64,000 nucleotides of DNA from UBA1067 sp050874585. GTDB taxonomy: Bacteria > Verrucomicrobiota > Kiritimatiellia > RFP12 > UBA1067. How positions within the stretch are numbered: position 1 is the first letter of the stretch; each line of letters starts with the position of its first letter. This document shows, piece by piece, positions 24,901-31,884 of this stretch. Below the pieces are notes generated by a model, which worked only from the letters and a program-made list of their open reading frames with translations, was not told the DNA's origin and made no database searches. The position numbers and the translations under genes were made by a program. The stretch covers positions 24,973-88,972 of the forward strand of contig JBNMKZ010000003.1 of assembly GCA_050874585.1 (NCBI GenBank). Direction: 5' to 3'.

Positions 24901-25269
24901 ATGGAGATGGACAGGGAGAAGATTCACGAACTGATGTTCAGGCTCTGGTGGTGGGCGCGTGTGTATGCGATCTACGCCGCGATCCTGTTCGCGATCCTGT
25001 GGGCGGTCGCGAACTGCTGCGCGGGATGCGCGAACGAATCGCCGTCCGCGCCGAAGCGGGAGGCGGCGGCCGCCCCGCCGACGCTCCTTTCCGAGCGTCT
25101 CTCCGGGATGATGGAGGAGATGCGGCGGGCGGGATGCTGGCCGATGGAGTTCTCGGTGTCGTTCTCGCCGCCGACGAACTACTCGGTCTCGGTCACCGGC
25201 AAATACTACGATGCGCTCGACCGCAACCGCACCAACCTCGTCAACCGAAACGAAGGGAAAGGGAACTAA
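24901..25269 (+). CDS. small single-pass membrane protein
   Basis: A 122-residue protein with one hydrophobic segment at about residues 19-38 (ARVYAIYAAILFAILWAVA), directly followed by three cysteines, then a Pro/Ala linker and a soluble C-terminal domain. ATG at 24901 follows GAGAAAGGCA. The Cys-rich end of the membrane segment could be a lipid-attachment site, but a proper lipobox is not clear. Function unknown. It starts the run of overlapping small genes before the primase. Confidence 0.68.
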   Translation: MEMDREKIHELMFRLWWWARVYAIYAAILFAILWAVANCCAGCANESPSAPKREAAAAPPTLLSERLSGMMEEMRRAGCWPMEFSVSFSPPTNYSVSVTGKYYDALDRNRTNLVNRNEGKGN

Positions 25270-25272
25270 AAG

Positions 25273-25425
25273 ATGGACTGTCTCATTGGAAGTGGGCTTT
25301 GCCCCGTGAAGCGCGAGCTTCTTCACTGGAAGCGCACGGCGCACTATTTCGCCGCCCTGGCGATGGTGAACTTCATCGCCGCCTGGGCGATTGCGCTCTA
25401 CAAGGCGACGGGAGGTGTGCATTGA
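25273..25425 (+). CDS. 50-residue membrane microprotein
   Basis: A short frame with ATG three bases after the previous stop. Its C-terminal half is a likely membrane helix (AALAMVNFIAAWAIALYKA). The N-terminus holds two Cys. Its stop overlaps a TTG start of the next gene. Too short for standard gene calling but tightly packed in the operon. Confidence 0.6.
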   Translation: MDCLIGSGLCPVKRELLHWKRTAHYFAALAMVNFIAAWAIALYKATGGVH

Positions 25426-25700
25426 GGAACTCGAAGCAGAACTGCCGCCACTTCGTTTCGCCTTTCGGGCGTTGGCTCGGCGACACGCGGGTGACGAAGG
25501 CCGCCGTGATGCGCCGTCCGGGAATGCCGCATCCGACGAGGATGCGGTGCGCGGGCGCGTTGTCCTCGTCGAGCGGACGTCCGGGACTGCCGCCGCATTG
25601 GAATCCGAGGATGGATGCCGAGGCGATGGCGCGGATGCGCGAGGAGCTGGCGATGATGGCCGAGCTTGACGCGATGGTCCCGATGTGGAGGTTCGGGTGA
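25422..25700 (+). CDS. small basic protein with TTG start
   Basis: A 92-residue protein rich in Arg and Met at the start, ending in an acidic helix (EAMARMREELAMMAELD). TTG at 25422 follows GGGAGGTGTGCA with ideal spacing and overlaps the preceding TGA by four bases. The next gene overlaps its stop (TGATG). Function unknown. Confidence 0.6.
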   Translation: MRNSKQNCRHFVSPFGRWLGDTRVTKAAVMRRPGMPHPTRMRCAGALSSSSGRPGLPPHWNPRMDAEAMARMREELAMMAELDAMVPMWRFG

Positions 25701-25831
25701 TGAGATGTTCGCAATGCGACCGTCGCAGGGAATGCGGCGAGTCGGAGAGGCCCTCGTGTCCATACGGCGTTGAGCCGGTCATGAGGGGGAGTGAGGAAAC
25801 CGATCACGAAGCAAGGGAGGACAGGCCGTGA
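25700..25831 (+). CDS. 43-residue cysteine microprotein
   Basis: The short frame begins MRCSQCDRRRECG and has four Cys in the order CxxC-x5-C-x8-C, fit for one zinc ion. It overlaps both neighbours (TGATG in front, GTGA behind). It resembles small phage zinc-knuckle peptides; no family is recognised. Confidence 0.6.
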   Translation: MRCSQCDRRRECGESERPSCPYGVEPVMRGSEETDHEAREDRP

Positions 25832-25950
25832 GCGTCATGTTCGTCCTGTCGCTCTTCGCTATCGCCTACGGGGTCGGAAGCGGCCTCGGCGCGGTCGGCG
25901 AGGGGTTGAAGGAAATAGCGCGGGCTTTGAGCCGCGCGGGAAGGGGCTGA
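25828..25950 (+). CDS. 40-residue membrane microprotein
   Basis: GTG start overlapping the previous stop by four bases. The product is a Gly-rich hydrophobic helix (MFVLSLFAIAYGVGSGLG) and a short amphipathic tail. Such peptides occur in phage early operons; no function can be given. It ends four bases before the primase gene. Confidence 0.55.
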   Translation: MSVMFVLSLFAIAYGVGSGLGAVGEGLKEIARALSRAGRG

Positions 25951-25954
25951 TCGT

Positions 25955-28180
25955 ATGTCTAAAGTGCCGATTGAACTCGCAGAGAGCTACCGCAAGGCAG
26001 GCCTTGCCGCGCTCCCGGCCGCTAAAGCGAAGAAGCGGCCTTCCATCGGCGGCTGGAAGACATGGTCGAAGCGCCTGCCCACCGAGATGGAGATCGCCGC
26101 ATGGTTCGCCAACAACCAGGACGGGATCTGCATCGTGGCGGGTGCCGTGTCGGGGAACCTCGAGTGCATCGACTTCGACGCACACGGCGAGCTGTACCCG
26201 GCGTGGAAGGAAAAGGTCGCCCCGGAGGTGTTCGCCCGGCTCGTGGTCGAGCGGACGCCTTCGGGCGGCCTTCATGTCCTCTACCGCTGCGAAGAGCCGG
26301 TCGAGGGGAACAGGAAGCTCGCGCAGGGAATGCGCGAAGGGAAGAAGACGACGCTCGTCGAGACGCGCGGGGAGGGAGGTCTCTTCCTGTGTGCGCCTAC
26401 CGAGGGGTACGTGCTCCTTCAGGGCGACTACGCCTCGCTGCCCGTCCTTTCGGGAGAGGCGCGAGAAGCCCTCCTGTCGGCGGCGGTGGCGATGAACGAG
26501 TGCGTGGACGAGTTGAGGCCCACGGAGGGCACACAGGCGCAGGATTCGGCCTTTCTGGTGAAACCGGGGGACGATTGGTGCGCACGGGGCGACATCCGCC
26601 CCGTCCTGATGGCCCACGGGTGGAAGTATCTCGGCGTGAAGCCGGACGGGAACGAGCTGTGGCAGCGCCCTGGGAAGTCCGGGGACGGCAACTCGGCGAC
26701 CTTCAACGGGCAGATCCTCTGCGTCTTCTCGACGAACGCCGCGCCGTTCGAGGCGAAGGGCTACAACAAGTTCCAGGTCTATGCGCTCCTTGAACACGGG
26801 GGCGACTTCACGGCGGCGGCGAAGGCGCTGCTCGACAAGGGGTTCGGAAGGTCGGAGGACTACACGTCAGACGTCGACCTTTCGGGCGTACTGAAGCAGG
26901 GTGTGAAGGGTGCGCCGCCGGAGGACGATGACGAGAAGCACACATCGGTCGCAGACCCGGGCGTGATCCCGGAGGAGCTGCTGTCGGTTCCGGGGTTCAT
27001 CAACGACCTCATGAACTACACGCTGCGGACGGCCTACTACCCGAACAAGGCGCTCGCGTTCGCCGGTGCGCTGGCGATGCTTGCACACCTCACCGGGCGG
27101 CGGTTCAAGGACCAGAGGGGCAGCCGCTTCAACATCTACCTTCTCGCCCTCGCGAAGTCCGGCGTGGGCAAGGAGCATCCGCGCGGGACGAACATCGACC
27201 TCGCGACGCAGATGGCGTTCATATCGGAACTCGGAGACACCTTCGCATCGGGCGAGGGTCTCGAGGACTCGATGTGCCAGTCGCCATCCATGCTCTACCA
27301 GGTGGACGAGATCGACTACCTCTTCAACACGGTGAAGCTGAAGGACTCGCGGGCGGAGCAGATCAACTCGATGCTGCTGAAGCTCTACTCCGAGTCGAAG
27401 ACTACGCACATCATGAGAAAGAAGGCGATTCAGCGCGGTGCGCCCCCGGTCGGGACGGCAATCGTGCAGCCGCACCTCACGATGTTCGGAACCGCGACGC
27501 CGAAGTTCTTCTACCAGTCGCTCACCGAGCGGACGATGGAGAACGGGCTTCTTGCGCGTTGCATCGTCCTCGAGGCTGGGGAGCGCGGCACGGCTGGCGA
27601 ACCGCACGAGGAGGACTTCCCGGAATCGGTGATCGACACCGTCCGCAACCTGATCCGCCTCGGACACGAGAACAACCTCACGGGGGAGTTCCCCCGTCCG
27701 CTCGTCCTGCAGGAGAACCCGGACGCGACGAACCGCATCCGCGAGATCCTCGGCTATGCGGACGAGGAATACCGCAAGGCGTCCGAGCGAGGCGACGATT
27801 CGGCGAACGCGCTCTGGGCCCGTGCGGGGGAGAAGGTGCTGAAGCTCGCCGCCATCTACGCGATCAGCGAGAACGCGGTCGAGCCGGTGATCACCATCGA
27901 CGGCGTGAACTGGGCGTGGCGGTTCATCGAACACATGACGCGGCGGATGCTGTTCATGGCCTCGATGTTCGTGGCGGACACGGACTTTGACGCGCAGGCG
28001 ATGAAGGTAATCCGGCTCGTCCGGCAGAAGCGCGGCCGCATCTCGCACGGGAAGCTTCTGCGCAACTCGCATCTCGACAAGGATGCGTTCAAGCGCGTGG
28101 TCGAGACGCTCATCGAAAGCGGAACTCTCCGCAAGGAGTTCGGCGACAGAGGCGGAGTGTTCTATGTGTTGACGGAATGA
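25955..28180 (+). CDS. primase-polymerase and DUF3987-type helicase
   Basis: Predicted main replication initiator of the phage. Residues 1-200 are a bifunctional primase/polymerase domain: GWKTWSKRLPTE, then CIDFDAHGELY with catalytic acids near 72-74 and TPSGGLHVLY near 108. The C-terminal half (about 330-700) matches DUF3987-like helicases, with a P-loop-like AKSGVGKEHPRG near 400 and an acid pair in YQVDEIDYLF. A wHTH-like end follows. At 741 residues the two-domain form is normal. Last gene of the early operon and followed by a terminator hairpin. Confidence 0.87.
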   Translation: MSKVPIELAESYRKAGLAALPAAKAKKRPSIGGWKTWSKRLPTEMEIAAWFANNQDGICIVAGAVSGNLECIDFDAHGELYPAWKEKVAPEVFARLVVERTPSGGLHVLYRCEEPVEGNRKLAQGMREGKKTTLVETRGEGGLFLCAPTEGYVLLQGDYASLPVLSGEAREALLSAAVAMNECVDELRPTEGTQAQDSAFLVKPGDDWCARGDIRPVLMAHGWKYLGVKPDGNELWQRPGKSGDGNSATFNGQILCVFSTNAAPFEAKGYNKFQVYALLEHGGDFTAAAKALLDKGFGRSEDYTSDVDLSGVLKQGVKGAPPEDDDEKHTSVADPGVIPEELLSVPGFINDLMNYTLRTAYYPNKALAFAGALAMLAHLTGRRFKDQRGSRFNIYLLALAKSGVGKEHPRGTNIDLATQMAFISELGDTFASGEGLEDSMCQSPSMLYQVDEIDYLFNTVKLKDSRAEQINSMLLKLYSESKTTHIMRKKAIQRGAPPVGTAIVQPHLTMFGTATPKFFYQSLTERTMENGLLARCIVLEAGERGTAGEPHEEDFPESVIDTVRNLIRLGHENNLTGEFPRPLVLQENPDATNRIREILGYADEEYRKASERGDDSANALWARAGEKVLKLAAIYAISENAVEPVITIDGVNWAWRFIEHMTRRMLFMASMFVADTDFDAQAMKVIRLVRQKRGRISHGKLLRNSHLDKDAFKRVVETLIESGTLRKEFGDRGGVFYVLTE

Positions 28181-28189
28181 AAACGAGAT

Positions 28190-28220
28190 GGGAGTCTTGC
28201 CTGATGGCAGGGCTCCCTTT
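28190..28220 (+). terminator. terminator between convergent operons
   Basis: Stem GGGAG/CTCCC with an inner TGCC/GGCA pair and loop TGAT, ending in CCCTTT, lies ten bases after the primase gene and 20 before the end of the minus-strand cluster. It may serve both directions. Confidence 0.65.
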
Positions 28221-28239
28221 CTGTTAATGATAATAGCTA

Positions 28240-28386
28240 TCACACCTTGAATTCACCAGGCTCATCTACAGTAAGTCGGAAGTTGTCGAATTCGTGTTGC
28301 TCATTTTCGTCAACTGCGGGTTGCTGAATTCGTTTTGTTGCAATTCGAGACCATTTAATGTCTCCGAGTATTTCAAAGTTCGGCAT
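28240..28386 (-). CDS. 48-residue phage protein
   Basis: A small gene at the end of the minus-strand cluster. ATG at 28386 lies inside the end of the previous small gene (overlap of 14 bases in another frame). The product is mixed, with acidic clusters DENEQHEFD. The longer open frame to 28464 would overlap the other gene completely and is less likely. The sequence is more A/T-rich than its neighbours. Function unknown. Confidence 0.5.
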   Translation of the reverse strand: MPNFEILGDIKWSRIATKRIQQPAVDENEQHEFDNFRLTVDEPGEFKV

Positions 28387-28471
28387 CCTTCGGGGATAGC
28401 GCAAGCGTGATGAATGCCTCTTCGCGCTCTTCGGGCGAGAGTTCGGGCATCGTCCTGTCCTCATTCAGCAT
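28373..28471 (-). CDS. 32-residue acidic microprotein
   Basis: Frame starts with ATG overlapping the stop of the 28465-28959 gene and encodes an acidic helix (MPELSPEEREEAF). Overlap on both sides suggests a translationally coupled microgene. Only position and composition support it. Confidence 0.45.
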   Translation of the reverse strand: MLNEDRTMPELSPEEREEAFITLALSPKDAEL

Positions 28472-28959
28472 TGATGCACCTCGTACTTCAGCGACGTCCC
28501 GTCGTCCGGGCCGTCCTTCTCCGATTCAAACTCCTTCATCGTGCGGCAGACGGCGGCGCGGAAGTCCTTCGGGTTGTCATCCGTCGAGAAGGTCTCGATG
28601 AACTGCCGCTCCTCGACCGTGTGCGTCATCCGCTTGTAGCACATGACCATGTCGTTCGCCATCTGCTTGGCGTTCTCCAGAGCCCGCGCCGCATCGTCGC
28701 CCGTTCCCCAGATGACCGCGACTTTCGCCCGCGCGGACTTCACGAGGTTGGCGCAGGCGATGGGCTTGCCGGTCTGCTTGAAGAGCCATGCCTTGAAGTA
28801 GGAGCGGGCGACCGCCCAAAAGTACATCAGCTCCTGGCCCGTCTTGACCGCGCCCTCGATGTCGTTCGAGAACTCGCGGTGAAACCAGTTCGAGCGGGCG
28901 GTGAAGTCGCCGTTCTTGAGGTCTTCGATGTTGCCGTTCAGCTGGGGTGCGTCGGACAT
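28465..28959 (-). CDS. unknown phage protein
   Basis: The 164-residue, mostly helical protein begins MSDAPQLNGNIEDLKNG and contains a region that may form a hydrophobic core (FWAVARSYFKAWLF). No catalytic motif or membrane segment. Stop overlaps the following microgene, and its start is directly after the stop of the zinc-ribbon membrane protein gene. It is well-formed coding sequence of phage-like codon use. Function unknown. Confidence 0.7.
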   Translation of the reverse strand: MSDAPQLNGNIEDLKNGDFTARSNWFHREFSNDIEGAVKTGQELMYFWAVARSYFKAWLFKQTGKPIACANLVKSARAKVAVIWGTGDDAARALENAKQMANDMVMCYKRMTHTVEERQFIETFSTDDNPKDFRAAVCRTMKEFESEKDGPDDGTSLKYEVHQC

Positions 28960-29343
28960 TTAATTCCTCTCGGCGAGATTGCGGAGATATGTGGCCGAGC
29001 GTTCGACCGCACTCCATATGCCCAGCATGGCGAAAAGCAATAGGCCGCTTGTGATGGCGGCAATGCCTGCGTCGAACTGGAGGAGCAGGCACAGAAGTAT
29101 CCCGCCGATTACGCCGATGTAGGCAAACACATTCAAGACCTTGAAACTCAGAGGCATATCGACAACAATCGGTGTGCCCTTGGCTTTCTGCTGCGAATGC
29201 TGCCGAATCCCTCCTGTCGCGCTGTTCAGCGGCTTGCCGCACGACCAGCACAACGGTCTGTCCCGGTCGTTGTTAGTCCCGCAGTAGGGACACTTGACCT
29301 CGCGCCCGAAAACCTCGCCATTTGCTTCCGTCGAATATCCCAT
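28960..29343 (-). CDS. zinc-ribbon membrane protein
   Basis: A 127-residue protein. The N-terminus has a zinc ribbon (CPYC near residue 18 and CWSC near 32). Two hydrophobic segments follow, at about residues 67-90 and 93-112. This resembles small bacterial zinc-ribbon membrane proteins of unknown role. Less GC-rich than the head genes. It lies in the minus-strand cluster, one base from the next gene. Confidence 0.75.
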   Translation of the reverse strand: MGYSTEANGEVFGREVKCPYCGTNNDRDRPLCWSCGKPLNSATGGIRQHSQQKAKGTPIVVDMPLSFKVLNVFAYIGVIGGILLCLLLQFDAGIAAITSGLLLFAMLGIWSAVERSATYLRNLAERN

Positions 29344-29378
29344 TGAATGCCTCCTTCACTTCTTGTTGTTGTGTTTCG

Positions 29379-29525
29379 CTACAACCTTTCCGCAAGGCCG
29401 CGCAGCTTCGCTCTCAATCGCTCCGCCTCCGCATCCTCCCCGTGCTGCACGGCGTATTCGAGAAGGGCGTCCGTCCTCTTCAGCTCCTCGATGAGCTTGT
29501 CCCGCTGTGTCCCTGTCTCGGTCAT
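29379..29525 (-). CDS. 48-residue helical microprotein
   Basis: Frame with ATG at 29525 just after the stop of the zinc-finger gene (29529), encoding a charged coiled-coil-like helix (KLIEELKRTDALLEYA, then AEAERLRAKLRG). Amino-acid pattern is convincingly heptad-like. Function unknown. Confidence 0.6.
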   Translation of the reverse strand: MTETGTQRDKLIEELKRTDALLEYAVQHGEDAEAERLRAKLRGLAERL

Positions 29526-29528
29526 GGC

Positions 29529-29879
29529 TTACTCATCGTCCATTTCGTAAATCTCCCGAATTCCCGCCTCGTCAACGTAGTCCTCGAGGCAGAAGTCGGG
29601 GTCGAGCTTGACCTTCGCCTCGGCGAGTGTAAGGAGCGTTGTGTCGCGCAACTGCGGCACGAGAAGGTTTGCGACTTCGGGGGCCGCCGTCAACTCGTCC
29701 ATCGTGTGCGCCTTGAGGCAATTGGCGCAGACTCCGGCCGAGATCGCAGACATCCTCTCGCCGTTGATGACTCGGTCACCGTCCGGATCGGGTGTGCATC
29801 GTGCGCAAAGAAGTGCGCTCCCGGCCGGGTGGCTCTCGGTCGATCCGCAACATAGGCAGAGGAATGATCTTCTTTGCAT
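29529..29879 (-). CDS. phage zinc-finger protein, head of minus-strand cluster
   Basis: The 116-residue protein carries a zinc ribbon near the N-terminus (CLCCGS, later CARC) and a further CANC near residue 55. ATG at 29879 is seven bases downstream of a TATAAT box, so the mRNA seems to begin at or next to the start codon. The longer open frame to 30047 would run through the promoter. It heads the six-gene minus-strand cluster. No family recognised; a regulator is possible. Confidence 0.72.
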   Translation of the reverse strand: MQRRSFLCLCCGSTESHPAGSALLCARCTPDPDGDRVINGERMSAISAGVCANCLKAHTMDELTAAPEVANLLVPQLRDTTLLTLAEAKVKLDPDFCLEDYVDEAGIREIYEMDDE

Positions 29880-29886
29880 ACTGCGT

Positions 29887-29952
29887 ATTATACCAAAATC
29901 AACATGAGCGGCGGCGTTTGGTGGGGTTTCGGGGCTGTTGATTTGGTATAAT
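29887..29952. promoter_or_regulatory. pair of divergent promoters with the same core
   Basis: Minus strand: GTTGATTTTGGTATAAT with TATAAT at 29892-29887. Plus strand: GTTGATTTGGTATAAT with TATAAT at 29947-29952. The two near-identical cores face outward, about 55 bases apart, and each stands 7-12 bases from the start codon it serves. Confidence 0.7.
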
Positions 29953-29964
29953 GTCCGCAAACCT

Positions 29965-30798
29965 ATGAATGGCAAATCAATGATCCCTCCTTCAATGCTT
30001 GCCGGATACGAGGACGCGAAACGCCGTCTGTCGGAGATCGCGGTCACGGGCGGGCCGCGCTATCACGCATTGCGGGCCATCCGCTTCGCCACCGAGGCGG
30101 CTCTCGACATCGAGGCCAACCGCCGCTTCTACGTGCCGGGGGCGATCACGGCGATCATCGAGAAGAGGAAGTACACGAGCTGGGTGAAATACCCCCTGCG
30201 CGATCACAGGAAGTTCTCCGAGTGGATCGACCCGGTTGGCGACGGCCCGTCGTTCGTCCGCGAGGTGTTTGATCTTGCGGGCGACCTTGCCGACCGGCAG
30301 GCCGTGCTCGACATCTGCCCGCAGGACGTCAGGAACGTGCGCGATTACGTCAGGATCGCCGTCAAGGTCATCCGCAAGCACATACCCGTCGCCGACCTCA
30401 TTTTTCTGAACCATCACCTCGCGTCCGTGTGCGACTATTGCGAGAGCATGGCTTCTCCCGTCTTCGCGCTTTCCGCCCCAACGCAGATGCTCAACGATAG
30501 GGTGCAGTACGCCAACGAGTTCAAGCGCATCCTATCGACGGGCGCGGATTTGATCGAGGACGGGCTTATGAGGATCGCAAGGCGGCAGAAGAACGCGAAG
30601 AGGTCCGGGACGCTTGCTCGGGAATCGGATGCCGACAAGGACGATCAATGGCAGATGTTCCTCGGTCTTGAGAAGGAATATCCGTCTGTCTCGATGCGCG
30701 AACGGATCGTGCTGAAGAGAACCGCCGGGCTGAAATGCGGATACAAGCTCGGCGGTTTGCGCCGCAGATGGTCCAGGTGGACGAATGCGGGACATTGA
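29965..30798 (+). CDS. unknown phage protein
   Basis: A 277-residue protein with no recognised motif. The middle is helical with conserved-looking stretches such as WVKYPLRDHRKFSEWID and DYVRIAVKVIRKHIPVADL. The C-terminus is basic (GGLRRRWSRW) and may contact DNA, perhaps as a late regulator. ATG at 29965 lies only 12 bases after the -10 box, so the transcript has almost no leader; ATG at 29980 is a second possibility. It is read away from the minus-strand cluster toward the origin-like region. Not assigned to any family. Confidence 0.68.
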   Translation: MNGKSMIPPSMLAGYEDAKRRLSEIAVTGGPRYHALRAIRFATEAALDIEANRRFYVPGAITAIIEKRKYTSWVKYPLRDHRKFSEWIDPVGDGPSFVREVFDLAGDLADRQAVLDICPQDVRNVRDYVRIAVKVIRKHIPVADLIFLNHHLASVCDYCESMASPVFALSAPTQMLNDRVQYANEFKRILSTGADLIEDGLMRIARRQKNAKRSGTLARESDADKDDQWQMFLGLEKEYPSVSMRERIVLKRTAGLKCGYKLGGLRRRWSRWTNAGH

Positions 30799-30802
30799 GG
30801 GG

Positions 30803-30910
30803 CATTCTGTCCTCTGTCCCAACTTTGATGATCGTTTTAGCCCCGTCGGATTGTGCGGGGGCGGCTCTTCGGAAGATTCACCTCCGCATTCTGTCCCAAC
30901 CGCCTATAAT
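30803..30910 (+). promoter_or_regulatory. leader region with repeated CATTCTGTCC and a -10 box
   Basis: GCATTCTGTCC occurs at about 30804 and again at about 30886, followed in both places by CCAAC a little later. TATAAT stands at 30905-30910, 55 bases before the micro-ORF. No good -35 was found, so an activator or another sigma factor may be needed. Confidence 0.45.
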
Positions 30911-30964
30911 CTCCATCGTATTCGCGGCATGGTGTCGTGAAGTTAAAGCGAAGGAGAACAGATC

Positions 30965-31054
30965 ATGATCATGCATAAAGGTCCGGGCGGCTGGCCGTCC
31001 ATGACGGGAAATCCCTCTGGAGGTGGAAGGGACAACAACCCTCCCCATCGGTAA
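30965..31054 (+). CDS. 29-residue Gly/Pro/Asn-rich peptide
   Basis: ATG at 30965 follows GAAGGAGAAC with good spacing. The product has GGWPSMTGNPSGGG and then RDNNPPHR, with no hydrophobic stretch and no charge pattern of a toxin. It has its own -10 box upstream and a strong terminator 28 bases downstream, so it is a single-gene unit. Too short for usual gene callers. Function unknown. Confidence 0.55.
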   Translation: MIMHKGPGGWPSMTGNPSGGGRDNNPPHR

Positions 31055-31081
31055 TAGGGAAGAGATCAAGATGCGCTACCG

Positions 31082-31107
31082 GCCCCCTGCTTGTGCAGGG
31101 GGCTTTT
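31082..31107 (+). terminator. terminator after the micro-ORF
   Basis: A perfect 9-bp GC stem (GCCCCCTGC / GCAGGGGGC) with loop TTGT is followed by TTTTCTT. It closes the micro-ORF transcript just before the iteron region. Confidence 0.9.
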
Positions 31108-31124
31108 CTTAAGCCGAAACGCTC

Positions 31125-31375
31125 CGCAACGTTCGCGTCGAGCGTTCGCATTACGTTCGCAAGCGTTCGCAGATTCGCAGATTTCTGGGCTTCGGAAGGG
31201 GGAAAACGACCTTCGAGCCGCCCTTACGTTCGCAGTTCGCAAGTCGGTTGCGAACGTAATGCGAACGTAAGGAATGCCGGGAAGAGGGAGAAAAGATACA
31301 CAATAACACATAATATATATTTTTTCTTTTATATATATTTTCCCTTTTCTCTTGCGTTCGCAAATTCGCACGATT
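31125..31375. other. origin-like region with heptamer iterons and AT-rich tract
   Basis: About a dozen copies of (G/A)TTCGCA or its complement are packed here, with CGTTCGCA and ACGTTCGCA as frequent longer forms. A large dyad is built from them: CCTTACGTTCGCA (31222-31234) pairs with 31260-31272, and GTTCGCAA (31235-31242) pairs with TTGCGAAC (31248-31255). A 55-base tract made almost only of A and T follows (about 31296-31350), then two more iterons. This arrangement is typical of phage or plasmid replication origins, or of a partition site. No protein is encoded here. Confidence 0.65.
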
Positions 31376-31884
31376 GCCTCGCGGCGCAAATGTTGTGCGC
31401 CTCGCGCGCGGGCGCGTGTGCTCGTGTGCGCGAGAGAAGCCGGACGCCCCAAGCGAAAGAGGGGAACGATGCCCTCGTGTCAACGGAGCGTCCGACCGCC
31501 GACCATTCTACCACCCGTCTTGCGGACGAGTCAACGGCCCCGCGCCGCCTTTTCCAACTTTTTTCAGAAACTTCGGGACTGAACCCCCTCGGGCCTCGAA
31601 AAACGTGGGCGAGGCGAGGGCTGCACCCAAGCGGCGGGCTGCGCTTCGCAGGGAATCGCACGTGTTGCGCCCACGTTGCCCCACGTTCGCGAGGAGGGCC
31701 TGGGGCGCACCCGTTGCCCGCCCCCGCGAGGTCGCGCCCTGAAGCCGCCCTGGGGGCTGCCCGCGAATTCCTACGGTTCCTCCCCGGGGCCTATCAAAGC
31801 CTTGGGCGCGGGAAGGAGTCGGGCTACTAAGGAGAGTTTATTTGCAGTGAGAAACTTTTTAACGGCAGGTTTGAAGGAGAAATC
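31376..31884. other. non-coding region before the ParB-methylase gene
   Basis: About 500 bases with no credible gene. Open frames over it are GC-frame artefacts with Arg/Pro/Ser-rich products. The region holds the fourth 36-bp element and GC-rich direct and inverted words (GGGGCTGCC, CCCCGGGGCC). The ribosome site GAAGGAGAAATC directly precedes the next gene. It may be part of the origin or a leader. Confidence 0.5.
31572..31607 (+). repeat. 36-bp dispersed element, copy D
   Basis: TTCGGGACTG, 8 bases, CGGGCCTCGAAAAACGTG, perfect to consensus. It lies 278 bases before the ParB-methylase gene, the longest distance among the plus-strand copies that stand alone. Confidence 0.88.

Noticed and set aside
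31093..31830. Plus-strand open frame of 245 codons across the origin-like region
   Set aside because: It runs over the terminator, iterons, AT tract and a 36-bp element. The product is a low-complexity mix with no start signal.
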